A DNA stretch of 64,000 nucleotides from Pseudomonadota bacterium (GTDB lineage: Bacteria; Myxococcota_A; UBA796; SXON01): the NCBI GenBank assembly GCA_030684355.1, contig JAUXTN010000017.1:16001-80000 (forward strand), written 5' to 3'. Below the pieces are notes generated by a model that was given only the letters and a program-made list of their open reading frames with translations, made no database searches and was not told the origin of the DNA. A program made the position numbers and the translations under genes. Shown one piece after another: positions 51,974 through 61,285 of the stretch (positions within the stretch are counted from its first letter, which is position 1; each line of letters begins with the position of its first letter).

Positions 51974-53305
51974 ATGTCCCCCCGCTTCCTCGTGCTCGGC
52001 GGAGGCCCCGCGGGCGCCACCACCGCGGCCGTGCTCGCCGGACACGGCGCCTCGGTCACGGTCGTCGAGCGCACGCGCATGCCGCGCCACCACGTAGGCG
52101 AATCGCTCCAGCCCGCGTCGCTGGCGCTGCTCGACCGCCACCTCGGCCTCGGCCCCGCCATCGCCGCGCTGGCGTTCCCCCGCAAGTACGGCGCCGCCTA
52201 CGTCTGGGGCGAATCGCGCGACCCCTGGACCGTCCTCTTCGACCCCCGCCTGGAGACCGATCTCTCCACGCTGACCGAGGCCGCCCTGCTCGCCGGGCCC
52301 TACGAGCACGCGTTCAACGTCGAGCGGGCCACGTTCGATCACCTCCTGCTCCAGGAGGCCGCGCGGCGCGGCGCGGACGTGCGCGAGGACGTCGAGGCCG
52401 TGGGTGTCCTGGAGGAGGACGGGCGGGTCGTCGGGGCGCGGCTCCTGGCGAACGGGCGCCACGAGGACATGCGCGCCGACGTGGTGATCGACGCCTCGGG
52501 CCAGCGTTGCCTCGTCGGGCGGCACTTCGGCCTCACCCGCACGGTGCCGGACCTCCGCGCCACCGCCACGTACACCTGGTTCGACGGCGCCGGCGGCTTC
52601 CCCGGGCCCCTGGGGCGCCACATCCAGTGGATCGTGACGGTGCCCGACGGGTGGATCTGGTTCATCCCCATCGGCCCCGACCGCACGAGCGTCGGCATCG
52701 TGACGCGCGAACGTGCGCGCATGGACGAGGCCCGGTTCGACGCCATCCTCGCGACCGCGGGGCTCCCCCTCGAAGGGGCCCGTTCCGTCGCGCCGGAGGG
52801 CGGAGGCCGCCTCTGCTTCGCCCGCGACTGGTCGTTCACCCACGCGCGCCTCGCGGGCGACGGCTGGATGCTCGTCGGCGACGCCGCCGCGTTCGTCGAC
52901 CCCATCCTCTCCGGCGGCGTCGACTTCGCCGTGCGGGGCGGGTGCCAGGCCGCGCTCGCGCTCCTCCGCGGCTACGGGGACGAGCGCGCCGACCGCGCGG
53001 CCCTGCTCGCGGCGTACGACGCCGACGTGGCCCAGGACTACAAGGCCTACGTCCGCCTGGCTCGCTACTGGTACGGCAACAACCGGTCCGTCGAGGGCTT
53101 CTTCTGGGAGGCGCACCGGGAGATCCCGCCCCACGCGGTCTCCACCCCCTACCGTGCGTTCGTGTACCTCACGACGGGCAAGCTGGCGGCCGACCGCCAC
53201 CTGCGGGTGTTCCAGGACTGGCAGGAGCGGAAGATGTTCCGGGCCCTCGGCGTGGATGCCGAGGCCGTGAAGCGCGCGGCGCTGACTGCGCGGGGCGGCG
53301 GTTAG
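51974..53305 (+). CDS. FAD-dependent oxidoreductase, tryptophan-halogenase superfamily
   Basis: A 443-residue protein. Rossmann FAD motif LVLGGGPAGATTAAVLAGHG, then PRHHVGESLQPASLALLD as in flavin-dependent halogenases, KYGAAYVWG (possible halogenase Lys), the WIWFIPIG segment resembling the WxWxIP signature, and MLVGDAAAFVDPILSGGVDFA as second FAD motif. Either a halogenase or a related hydroxylase/reductase. ATG 51974 fits homologues best; a GTG at 51914 overlapping the cyclase stop (GTGA) is an alternative that would add 20 residues. Confidence 0.82.
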   Translation: MSPRFLVLGGGPAGATTAAVLAGHGASVTVVERTRMPRHHVGESLQPASLALLDRHLGLGPAIAALAFPRKYGAAYVWGESRDPWTVLFDPRLETDLSTLTEAALLAGPYEHAFNVERATFDHLLLQEAARRGADVREDVEAVGVLEEDGRVVGARLLANGRHEDMRADVVIDASGQRCLVGRHFGLTRTVPDLRATATYTWFDGAGGFPGPLGRHIQWIVTVPDGWIWFIPIGPDRTSVGIVTRERARMDEARFDAILATAGLPLEGARSVAPEGGGRLCFARDWSFTHARLAGDGWMLVGDAAAFVDPILSGGVDFAVRGGCQAALALLRGYGDERADRAALLAAYDADVAQDYKAYVRLARYWYGNNRSVEGFFWEAHREIPPHAVSTPYRAFVYLTTGKLAADRHLRVFQDWQERKMFRALGVDAEAVKRAALTARGGG

Positions 53306-53390
53306 GCGAAGCGTTTCAGGGTCTTCGGTTGGTCCCTCCGCGCGGACCGGCCGTGCCCGGGCTTTCCCGCGCCTGCGACGCGCCTACATC

Positions 53391-54032
53391 GTGCGGGTGA
53401 CGAGCGCGGCCGACTTCCTGCCCCCCGAGCTGACCCTCGCCGCCCTGCGCGAAGCCGTGGAGGGGTGCCGGGGCTGCCCGCTCTGGGCCTGCGCCAACCA
53501 CGCGGTGCTTGGAGAGGGGCCCGAGGACGCCGCGGTGATGCTGGTCGGCGAGCAGCCGGGCAACGAGGAGGACCTCACCGGCCGACCCTTCGTCGGGCCC
53601 GCGGGCCGGCTCCTCGACCGGGCGCTCGCGGAGGTGGGGCTCGACCGCACCGAGGTCTACGTCACCAACGCGGTGAAGCACTTCCGCTCCGAGCCGCGCG
53701 GGAAGCGGCGCATCCACAAGAAGCCCGGCCAGGAGCACATCGACGCGTGCCGGCCCTGGCTCGACGCCGAGATCGCGGTCGTGCGGCCGGCGGTGATCGT
53801 GTGCCTCGGGGCGACGGCGGCCCGCGCCCTCCTCGGCGATGCGTTCCGCGTGACCCGCGCCCGCGGCACCTTCGTGCCCTCTCCGCTGGCTCCGCACGTG
53901 CTCGCCACGGTGCACCCCTCGGCGGTGCTTCGCGCGCCCGACTCCGCCGCGCGGCGGCTCGCGTACGAGCAATTCGTCAGCGATCTCGGGCGGGTAGCGG
54001 AGCGGGTCCGCGGCCTCGTCGAGGCGGGCTAG
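53391..54032 (+). CDS. udgX: UdgX-type uracil-DNA-binding/excising protein
   Basis: A 213-residue family-4-like UDG protein. The N-terminal Cys pair is in EGCRGCPLWACANH and motif A is GEQPGNEEDLTGRPFVGPAG. It has the UdgX-specific KRRIH insertion (GKRRIHKKP) with His109, the same residue number as the covalent His in mycobacterial UdgX, and ATVHPSAVLRAP as motif B. UdgX excises uracil and stays covalently linked to the abasic site. Start GTG 53391. Confidence 0.92.
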   Translation: MRVTSAADFLPPELTLAALREAVEGCRGCPLWACANHAVLGEGPEDAAVMLVGEQPGNEEDLTGRPFVGPAGRLLDRALAEVGLDRTEVYVTNAVKHFRSEPRGKRRIHKKPGQEHIDACRPWLDAEIAVVRPAVIVCLGATAARALLGDAFRVTRARGTFVPSPLAPHVLATVHPSAVLRAPDSAARRLAYEQFVSDLGRVAERVRGLVEAG

Positions 54033-54098
54033 GCCACCGAGCGGTGGTGGCCCCTCGATGACCTGTCGGATAGCTTGGGCGGCCACGAGGATGGCCCC

Positions 54099-55808
54099 TT
54101 GTACTACGACAACCCCTATGATCGTGGTGTCGTGTGGGAGCGGCTGGGGCACGAGGTCTTCGACCTCGTGATCATCGGCGGCGGCGCGATCGGGGCGGGC
54201 GCCGCCCGCGACGCCGCGCTGCGCGGCTTGAAGGTGGCGCTGGTCGAGGCGGACGACACCGCGTCCGGCACCTCCTCGCGCTCGTCGAAGCTCATCCACG
54301 GGGGGCTCCGATACCTGGAGCAGGGCGATCTCGCGCTGGTCTTCGAGTCGGTGAGCGAGCGGCGGACGATGATGCAGATCGCCCCGCACCTCGTGCGCCC
54401 GCTGGGGTTCCTCTTCCCGATCTACGCGTCGGATCCGGTGCGCCTCGCGACGTTGCGCCTGGGCCTCATCGTCTACGAGGGGCTCGCGCTCTTCCGCTCC
54501 CCGAAGCGCCACAAGACGCTCTCCGCGGCCGAGGTCGCCGAGGAGGTGCCGCTCCTGCGCCGCGCCGGGCTCCACGGCGGGCCGCTGTACTGGGACTGCA
54601 TGACGGACGACGCCCGGCTCACCCTCGAGACCGTGCTCGACGCCCGCCAGGCCGGCGCCGCCGTGCTCACCTACGGGCGCGTCACGGAGCTCTTGCGCGG
54701 GGAGGGCCGTCGCATCCAGGGCGTGAAGGTCGCGGACGTCCTCGATCGCAGCGGGACTCCGCGCACGGTCGAGATCCGCGCCTCCGCGGTCATCAACGCC
54801 ACCGGCCCGTGGTCGGACCGCATCCGCTCCTCGGGCGACCAGGTGAGCCACCAGCTCCGCCTCACGAAGGGCGTCCACATCGTGGTGCCGGCGGCCCGCA
54901 TCCCGCTCCAGCACACGGTGGTCTGCTTCCACCCGAAGGACCAGCGCGTCCTCTTCTGCATCCCCTGGGGGGACCAGGTCTACATCGGCACGACCGACAC
55001 CGACTACGAGGGGGACCCGCGGGACGTCGCCGCGGACGCCGCGGACATCGCGTACCTCCTGCAAGCGGTGGACGCCTACTTCCCCGAGGTCCACCTCCGC
55101 CCGGACGAGATCACCGCCACCTGGGCCGGCCTGCGCCCGCTCATCCGCGCGGAGGGCGTCGCGCCGTCGCAGGTCTCGCGCGAGCACGTCATCACGACCG
55201 ACCCGGACGGGCTCATCAGCATCGCGGGCGGCAAGCTCACGACCGCGCGCCGCATGGGGGCGGAGGTCGTGGACGAGGCCGTCGAGTGGATGAAGAAGTC
55301 GGGGAACCCGCCCGCCACGAGCCGATCGGTGAACACGGGGCAGCTCCCGCTCCCCGGGGCCGTCGGCTGGCCGGCGGACGACGACGGCACGGAGGTCGCG
55401 CAGAAGGTCCTCGAAGCCGCGGGCGGTCACCTCGAGCTGCCGACCTGCCGCTACCTCGCGGATCGCTACGGCACCCTCGCCATCGATCTCGTCCGCGAAG
55501 CCGCCGACGATCGGCGGCTCCTCCAGCCCATCCTGCCGGGGCGCCCCGAGATCGTGGGCCAGATCGACTGGGCGGTCCGCTACGAGATGGCGTTGACGGT
55601 CACCGACTTCATGGCGCGGCGCACGCAGCTCTTCTTCCGGGACGCCGACCAGGGGCTGGGCGCGATCCCGACCGTCGCCGGCCGCATGGCGGAGCTCCTC
55701 GGCTGGTCGGACGAGCAGGCCCGGCACTCCGCGAACGCGTACCGGGACGAGGTCGCCCGCAGCCGCCAGTGGCGGAGCCAGCTCTCCCTGACGAGCGCCG
55801 GGGCCTAG
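54099..55808 (+). CDS. glpD: Aerobic glycerol-3-phosphate dehydrogenase
   Basis: A 569-residue flavoprotein. FAD motif LVIIGGGAIGAGAARDAALR, the DAO-type signature SGTSSRSSKLIHGGLRYLEQ, VINATGPWSDRIR, YIGTTDTDYEG and the C-terminal domain (YEMALTVTDFMARRTQLFF) all match GlpD. It oxidises glycerol-3-phosphate to dihydroxyacetone phosphate and passes electrons to quinones at the inner membrane. TTG 54099 with GAGG 8 bases upstream is preferred; an in-frame TTG at 54075 is possible. Its stop shares the CTAG palindrome with the convergent mqnD. Confidence 0.94.
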   Translation: MYYDNPYDRGVVWERLGHEVFDLVIIGGGAIGAGAARDAALRGLKVALVEADDTASGTSSRSSKLIHGGLRYLEQGDLALVFESVSERRTMMQIAPHLVRPLGFLFPIYASDPVRLATLRLGLIVYEGLALFRSPKRHKTLSAAEVAEEVPLLRRAGLHGGPLYWDCMTDDARLTLETVLDARQAGAAVLTYGRVTELLRGEGRRIQGVKVADVLDRSGTPRTVEIRASAVINATGPWSDRIRSSGDQVSHQLRLTKGVHIVVPAARIPLQHTVVCFHPKDQRVLFCIPWGDQVYIGTTDTDYEGDPRDVAADAADIAYLLQAVDAYFPEVHLRPDEITATWAGLRPLIRAEGVAPSQVSREHVITTDPDGLISIAGGKLTTARRMGAEVVDEAVEWMKKSGNPPATSRSVNTGQLPLPGAVGWPADDDGTEVAQKVLEAAGGHLELPTCRYLADRYGTLAIDLVREAADDRRLLQPILPGRPEIVGQIDWAVRYEMALTVTDFMARRTQLFFRDADQGLGAIPTVAGRMAELLGWSDEQARHSANAYRDEVARSRQWRSQLSLTSAGA

Positions 55809-56668
55809 TCGCCGACGAAGTCGACCTCGCCGCACGCCGGGAGCCAGCCCGCCTCGGCCCCGCGGCGGAGCAGCGTGCGGATGCCCTCGCGGCCGTCCGC
55901 GCCGTAGTCGAGCGTGTCGGCGTTCGCGTAGAGCGACAGATAGAGGTCGACCGCTTCGCGGCTCTTCAGGGTGCCGCCGCGTGCGAGCAGCCAGGTGATG
56001 GCGTCCTCGCGGTGCGCGAGCCCGTGCGCGATGCTGGCGCGGAGCACGCGGTCGGCGCGCGCGATCACGTCGGCGCCGAGGTCCCGGCGGATCACGTTGC
56101 CGCCGAGGGGGAGGGGGAGCGAGGTGTGGACGAACCACCAGTCGCCGATGTCGAGGAGCTGGACGAACCCCTCGGCGGCGTAGGTCAGCCGCCCCTCGTG
56201 GATGATGAGGGCGGCCTCGACCTCGTCCGCCCGCAGCGCGTCGAACTGCAACGACGTGGGCGCGATGGGGATGACGATCGGGTCGAACTTCGTGATGAGC
56301 CGGAGCACCAGGCAGGCCGTCGTCGTCAGGCCGGGCACGGCCACGCGGCGCCCCTCCAACAACGCGCTCATCTTCTGCTCGCCCGCCATGGCGAGCAGCA
56401 TGGGCTTCGCGACGACGACCGGGCCGTAGCCCCGACCGACGCTGCCCCCGTGCGCGAGGAGCTGGTAGGTCGCGGCCACCTGCGGGTAGTGCGCGATGGA
56501 GATGGCGGTGACGTCGGGGCCGTCGCCCTTCGCCATGCGGTTGAGCTTGTCCGTGTCGACCGAGACGACCTCGAACGTCAGCCCTTCGGTGTCGATCAGC
56601 CCCTCGGTGATCGCCCGGAACATGAAGAGATCGTCGGCGTCGGGGGAGATGGCGCAGCGCAGCTTCAC
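55805..56668 (-). CDS. mqnD: 1,4-dihydroxy-6-naphthoate synthase (MqnD)
   Basis: A 287-residue protein of the MqnA/MqnD periplasmic-binding-protein-like family, but cytoplasmic (no signal). Signatures: RCAISPDADDLFMFRAITEG, VDTDKLNRMAKGDGPDVTAI, GYGPVVVAKP, AALIIHEGRLTYA and LPLPLGGNVIRRDLG. It cleaves cyclic de-hypoxanthine futalosine in the futalosine menaquinone pathway. The other mqn genes are not in the window. The stop overlaps the convergent glpD stop (CTAG). Confidence 0.93.
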   Translation of the reverse strand: MKLRCAISPDADDLFMFRAITEGLIDTEGLTFEVVSVDTDKLNRMAKGDGPDVTAISIAHYPQVAATYQLLAHGGSVGRGYGPVVVAKPMLLAMAGEQKMSALLEGRRVAVPGLTTTACLVLRLITKFDPIVIPIAPTSLQFDALRADEVEAALIIHEGRLTYAAEGFVQLLDIGDWWFVHTSLPLPLGGNVIRRDLGADVIARADRVLRASIAHGLAHREDAITWLLARGGTLKSREAVDLYLSLYANADTLDYGADGREGIRTLLRRGAEAGWLPACGEVDFVGD

Positions 56669-56738
56669 GGGGCTCCTGCCGCGCGACGGGAGCGCGCGGG
56701 GGACACGCTTTATCGCGACGGGGGAGCGCCGGACCGCG

Positions 56739-57947
56739 TCAGAGCGTGACGGAGTCCGCGATCCGCGCGTTCGTGCGGCGGAGGCGCTGGCCGAGGGCGC
56801 GCATCATCTTCCACAAGAGCTCGTTGCCGAGCTCGGGCTCCCGCCGGCAGAAGTCCCGGAGCTGCTCCGACGAGACGCTGATGGCGCTGCCGAAGCTCAC
56901 CCCGGCGACGGAGGCGGAGCGGGGCTCGTCGTCGGCGAGGGAGAGCTCGCCGAAGTGCTCGCCACCGGAGAGGCGCGCGACCTCGATGCCGTTGACCTGC
57001 ACCGAGACCTCGCCCTCGAGGATGACGTACATGCTGGTGCCGGGCGAGCCCTGCTCCACGAGCACCTCGCCGGGCGCGAAGTAGTGCTCCTCCACGATGC
57101 GGCCGACCTGGAGGCGCGCGGCGTAGGGGAGATCCTCGAACAGGAACATCGTCTCCAGCATGCCTGCACGGGCAGCCATCTCGTCGCCGCGATCGGTACC
57201 ATCTGGGTCGAGGAGCACGACCGTGATATTATCGGGTCCGCCCCGATCTAGCGCGGCCTGAAGGAGAGCTTCTACCGCGCCGTCCAGATCGTCGGACGCG
57301 CCCTCCTCCAGCATGAGCTCGGGGGCGACCACGTCGGAGAGGCCGTCCGAGCAGAGCAGGAGCCGATCGCCGGGGTGGAGGTCCACCGCGGCGAGGGAGG
57401 GTTGGACGGTCGGGTAGAGGCCGACGGCGCGCGTGATGACGTGGCGGTGGCGCGACGAGCGGGCCTCCTCGTAGGTCATCTTCCCGGTGCGGACGAGCTC
57501 GTTAACCATCGAGTGGTCTTCGGTGAGCTGGCGCAGCTCGCCGTCGCGCACGAGGTAGGCGCGCGAGTCGCCGACGTGGGCCAGAAACGCGGTGCCGTTG
57601 CCGACGACGAGCGCCACGACGGTCGTGGTCATCCCCGCGCGGCCCTCGGCCTCGGCGGTCTCGTAGATGCGGCGGCTCGCGATCTGGAGCACCTCGTCCA
57701 TCGTGGCGAGCACGGCGTTCCGCGTGTCCAGCGTGGGGTTCTCGGCGTACGCCGAGAGCCTTAGCCCCATGAGGTCGGCGCCGTCCCGGAAGCTCTCGAC
57801 GCAGATCGCGGACGCGACTTCCCCGCACGCGCGGCCGCCCACCCCGTCGGCCACCACGTAGATCCCCGATTCGGGGAGGGTGAGGAGCGCGTCCTCGTTG
57901 TGGTTTCGCTTCTTTCCGGGGTCGGTGCGGGCAGCCAGCTTGCGCAT
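56739..57947 (-). CDS. PP2C-type Ser/Thr phosphatase with C-terminal cyclic-nucleotide-binding domain
   Basis: A 402-residue protein. The PPM/PP2C domain (1-245) has NHNEDALL, YVVADGVGGRACGE, GMTTTVVALVV, AHVGDSRAYLV, LLLCSDGLSDVV and GGPDNITVVLL, all metal-binding Asp residues present. Residues 265-400 form a cNMP-binding domain with the phosphate-binding cassette GEHFGELSLADDEPRSAS including the conserved Glu and Arg. It suggests a cyclic-nucleotide-controlled phosphatase that may counter Ser/Thr kinases such as the one at 17279. Divergent from the ABC operon by ~200 bases. Confidence 0.92.
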   Translation of the reverse strand: MRKLAARTDPGKKRNHNEDALLTLPESGIYVVADGVGGRACGEVASAICVESFRDGADLMGLRLSAYAENPTLDTRNAVLATMDEVLQIASRRIYETAEAEGRAGMTTTVVALVVGNGTAFLAHVGDSRAYLVRDGELRQLTEDHSMVNELVRTGKMTYEEARSSRHRHVITRAVGLYPTVQPSLAAVDLHPGDRLLLCSDGLSDVVAPELMLEEGASDDLDGAVEALLQAALDRGGPDNITVVLLDPDGTDRGDEMAARAGMLETMFLFEDLPYAARLQVGRIVEEHYFAPGEVLVEQGSPGTSMYVILEGEVSVQVNGIEVARLSGGEHFGELSLADDEPRSASVAGVSFGSAISVSSEQLRDFCRREPELGNELLWKMMRALGQRLRRTNARIADSVTL

Positions 57948-58145
57948 GCGTGCGTTCTACCACGCCCACCCGTCGGCATCCGCGTCCGCATCCATCGAGT
58001 TCGTTCCGTGTTGACTCGATGCGTGGACACGCATACCGGGGCCCGTGGTCGAGACCGTGGTCCCAAGCGCGAAGGAACCGCGTTTCATCGAGGAGCCTGG
58101 CTTGCACTCCCGGTGGGCCCTGCAGGTCGCGCTGGAGGAGAAGCC

Positions 58146-59354
58146 GTGAGCGAGCCAGTGGAGATCGAGGGGTACGCGGAGGTGCGCGCCAGCGCGCTGA
58201 TCGGGGTCGAGGGAAAGCCGTGGACGCTGGTCGAGCGCGTCCGGCCCCGGTTCGGCATCCCCATCGGCGAGCGCGTCACGATCGAGACGGTGGTGGAGGC
58301 CGCCTTCACCCAGGGCCGGGACCCCACGGCCGAGGCCGCCGATCTGATCCTCGCCTCCGAGCTGGGCCCGCTCCTGGAGTCGGCGGACTGCACCTACGAT
58401 CCCGAGCCCCGCTACGATCAGGTCAGCGACTACCTCTCCGTCGAGCGCCTCCACATCGACCTGAACCTCAAGCACGTCGACCTCACCATCGGCCGGCAGG
58501 CGCTCAACTGGGGCTCGGGCCTCGTGTTCCACCCGACCGACCTGTACGCGGAGGTCGTGGCGACCGAGCCCTGGCGCGAACGGCGCGGGGTGAACGCCGT
58601 CAAGGCGGCGATCCCCATCGGCGACCACCAGGTCACGGCGATCTTCGCGGTGGACGACGACCTCTCGCCGCTGACCGCCGAGGAGATCGCCGCGCCGGAC
58701 CTGTCCGGAGCGGTGAAGGCGACGTTCCGGGCGGGCGGCACCGATCTCTCCGCGGTCGGGCACCTCGCGAGCGACGGTGACTGGTTCGCCGGCGCCGATC
58801 TGCGCGGCAACCTCGGCGTGGGCTGGTGGGTCGAGGGCGGATGGCACGGGAAGGCCGGGGCGGCCGAGGTGGTCGTCGGCGCGGACTACTCCTTCGACGT
58901 GCTCAGTCTCCTGTACGTGGCGGCGGAGTACCGGTACGACGGCACCGGGGCGCTGCCGGAGGACTACGACTTCGCGTCGCGGAGCACCGGGGCGACGAAC
59001 CCGTTCGACTGCGCGTTCCTGCCCGTCCCCGCCGAGGAGGTGGAGCCTCGGACGACGCTCGGCCAGCACTACGCGGACGCGTCGCTCCGCCTGAGCATCA
59101 CCGAGGACTTCGGCGTCGGCGGCGTGGCGATCGTGAACCTGCTCGACGGCACCGGCTACGCCGTGCCGGACGTGTTCGCGAACGTCGGCGCCAACGCGGC
59201 CGTGCACGTCGGCGCCCAGATCCCCTTCGGGGCGGGCGGCGAGTTCCGCCCCAGCGCCGAAGACCTCTCCTACACGGCCGGCGCTTACTCCGCCGACCTC
59301 TCCGGGCTCGTCCCGGACGCAACCCTCATCGGGTGGGTCCGTTACAGCTTCTAA
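58146..59354 (+). CDS. Porin-like beta-barrel protein (no visible signal peptide)
   Basis: A 402-residue protein rich in alternating strands ([67 protein letters not shown]) and ending [10 protein letters not shown] with a terminal aromatic, like outer-membrane barrels. [20 protein letters not shown] recalls alginate-export or DUF1302-type barrels. GTG 58146 has GGAGGAG 6 bases upstream; no signal peptide is visible there, and the in-frame upstream sequence to 57900 is not convincing either. First gene of the ABC/LolA-like operon. Confidence 0.7.
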   Translation: MSEPVEIEGYAEVRASALIGVEGKPWTLVERVRPRFGIPIGERVTIETVVEAAFTQGRDPTAEAADLILASELGPLLESADCTYDPEPRYDQVSDYLSVERLHIDLNLKHVDLTIGRQALNWGSGLVFHPTDLYAEVVATEPWRERRGVNAVKAAIPIGDHQVTAIFAVDDDLSPLTAEEIAAPDLSGAVKATFRAGGTDLSAVGHLASDGDWFAGADLRGNLGVGWWVEGGWHGKAGAAEVVVGADYSFDVLSLLYVAAEYRYDGTGALPEDYDFASRSTGATNPFDCAFLPVPAEEVEPRTTLGQHYADASLRLSITEDFGVGGVAIVNLLDGTGYAVPDVFANVGANAAVHVGAQIPFGAGGEFRPSAEDLSYTAGAYSADLSGLVPDATLIGWVRYSF

Positions 59355-59375
59355 GCCATCCCGAACGAGGACAGC

Positions 59376-60083
59376 ATGTCGCTCTGCGAGCTCCGAAACG
59401 TCAAGAAGATCTACCCCATGGGCGATCTCGAGGTGCAGGCGCTCCGCGGCGTCGACCTCACGATCGAGAAGGGCGAGTTCACCGTCATCGCCGGGCCCTC
59501 GGGCTCCGGAAAATCGACGGTCTTGAATCTCATCGGGTGCCTGGATCGTCCCACCTCCGGCGAGGTGCTCCTGGAGGACAGGCCGGTCGCGAAGATGGGG
59601 GACACCGAGCTCGGCGCCCTGCGCGCCGCGCGCATCGGCTTCATCTTCCAGAGCTTCAACCTCATCCCGGTGCTGACCGCGTTCGAGAACGTCGAGCTGG
59701 CGCTCCGGCTGGCGGGGCACCACACGGACAACAAGGCGCGCGTCGAGAAGGCGCTTCGGGACGTGGGGCTCGGCGAGCACTTCCACCGCCGGCCCGCGCA
59801 GCTCTCGGGCGGGCAGCAGCAACGCGTCGCGATCGCGCGCGCGCTGGTGAAGTCGCCGGCGTTGGTCATCGCGGACGAGCCCACGGCCAACCTCGACTCG
59901 CACAACGGCAAGGCCATCCTCCAGCTGATGCGCGAGATGAACGAGCGGGATGGCGTCACGTTCCTCTTCTCCACCCACGACGCGATGGTCATGGAGCAGG
60001 CGAAGCGCGTCGTCCGTCTCGTTGACGGCGCGATCGTGGACGACACGCGGCGCGCCCCCGTCTACGCGGGCGGCGCGTCGTGA
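59376..60083 (+). CDS. ABC transporter ATPase, LolD/MacB type
   Basis: A 235-residue nucleotide-binding subunit. Walker [16 protein letters not shown]-loop [19 protein letters not shown], signature [15 protein letters not shown], Walker [15 protein letters not shown] and H-loop FSTHD are intact. The Q-loop following FNLIPVLT is typical of LolD/MacB-type ATPases that drive FtsX-like permeases. The following permease start overlaps its stop. Confidence 0.95.
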   Translation: MSLCELRNVKKIYPMGDLEVQALRGVDLTIEKGEFTVIAGPSGSGKSTVLNLIGCLDRPTSGEVLLEDRPVAKMGDTELGALRAARIGFIFQSFNLIPVLTAFENVELALRLAGHHTDNKARVEKALRDVGLGEHFHRRPAQLSGGQQQRVAIARALVKSPALVIADEPTANLDSHNGKAILQLMREMNERDGVTFLFSTHDAMVMEQAKRVVRLVDGAIVDDTRRAPVYAGGAS

Positions 60084-61285
60084 TCTTCCTGGCCCAGCTC
60101 GCGCTCCGGAACCTCTTCCGGAACTTCTCGCGCACGCTCATCACGTCGGTGACGGTGGTGTTCGGCGTGGCCCTGCCCATCCTCGGGTGGGGCATGGTCG
60201 ACGGGCTCGACGAGAACGTGCTCCGCGCGTCGCGCACCACGATCACGGGCGAGATCCTCCTTCGCCCCGACGCCTACCCGACCGACGGCATCGAGTTCCC
60301 GCTGAGCAAGGCCGAGGTCGTCTCGCCCGAGCTCGCCGCGAAGCTCGACGCAGCGGGCGCCTGGACCGCACGCACCGTCTTCCCCGCCCGCCTCGTGAAG
60401 GGGATGGAGGCCGTGCGCGCGAGCGGGAACGCCTATGACGCCACGACGGACGGCACCGTCTTCCCGCGGGACAAGTGGGAGATCGAGGGCGCGTGGCCCG
60501 CGAGCGGCGCGTCCGAGGTCGTGCTGGGGGAGGGCCTCGCCCGGCTCATCGACGCGAAGGTCGGGGACGAGGTCATCGTCGAGGCACGCACCTTTCCCGG
60601 CGCCATGAACGCGCTGACGTTCCGCGTCGCGGGGGTGGTCAACACCGACAACGCCGCCCTGGACGGCGCCGGGTTCTGGGTGGAGAACGGGGTGGGGGAG
60701 GGGCTGCTCCAGCTCGACGGCCGCCGGACGCACGTGGCGGTGGACGCCCACGGCGATCCCGCGGTCGCCGCCGCCGCCGTCGGGGGCTCCGGGTGGACCG
60801 CGCGGACCGTCCAGGAGGAGTGCGCGGACCTCATCGCCGCGAACATGATCCGACGCTACGCGCTCCTCTTCCTGGTCGGGATCATCCTGCTCATCGCCGG
60901 CGTCGGCATCGCCAACACCGTCATCATGGCGGCCTACGAGCGGGTGCGGGAGGTCGGCACGCTCATGGCGCTCGGCATGAAGAAGGGCGACGTCGCGGGG
61001 CTCTTCCTCCTCGAGGGCGCCGGCATGGGGCTCGTCGCGGGGCTGCTCGGTGTGTCGATCGGCGCCGCCGGGGTGCTCTATTGGCAGGCGAACGGCATCT
61101 ACTTCGGCAACGCCGTCCGGAACGCGGGGCAGGTCGCGATGGGCTCCACGCTCTTCATGCAGTTCCGGTGGACCCCCATCCTCGTGTCGTGGTGCTTCGG
61201 GCTCGGCATCGCCGTCGTCGCCTCCCTCTGGCCCGCCCGCTACGCCGCCAACCTCAACCCCGCCGACGCGGTCAAGGCCGACTGA
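60080..61285 (+). CDS. ABC transporter permease, FtsX/LolC-type
   Basis: A 401-residue protein, GTG start overlapping the ATPase stop. One N-terminal transmembrane helix (LITSVTVVFGVALPILGWGM) is followed by a ~230-residue periplasmic MacB-PCD-like domain, then three transmembrane helices (YALLFLVGIILLIAGVGIAN, GAGMGLVAGLLGVSIGAAGV, WTPILVSWCFGLGIAVVASL). The cytoplasmic coupling helix is ERVREVGTLMALGMKKGD. Probably heterodimerises with the next permease, with which it overlaps by one base. Confidence 0.93.
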   Translation: MIFLAQLALRNLFRNFSRTLITSVTVVFGVALPILGWGMVDGLDENVLRASRTTITGEILLRPDAYPTDGIEFPLSKAEVVSPELAAKLDAAGAWTARTVFPARLVKGMEAVRASGNAYDATTDGTVFPRDKWEIEGAWPASGASEVVLGEGLARLIDAKVGDEVIVEARTFPGAMNALTFRVAGVVNTDNAALDGAGFWVENGVGEGLLQLDGRRTHVAVDAHGDPAVAAAAVGGSGWTARTVQEECADLIAANMIRRYALLFLVGIILLIAGVGIANTVIMAAYERVREVGTLMALGMKKGDVAGLFLLEGAGMGLVAGLLGVSIGAAGVLYWQANGIYFGNAVRNAGQVAMGSTLFMQFRWTPILVSWCFGLGIAVVASLWPARYAANLNPADAVKAD

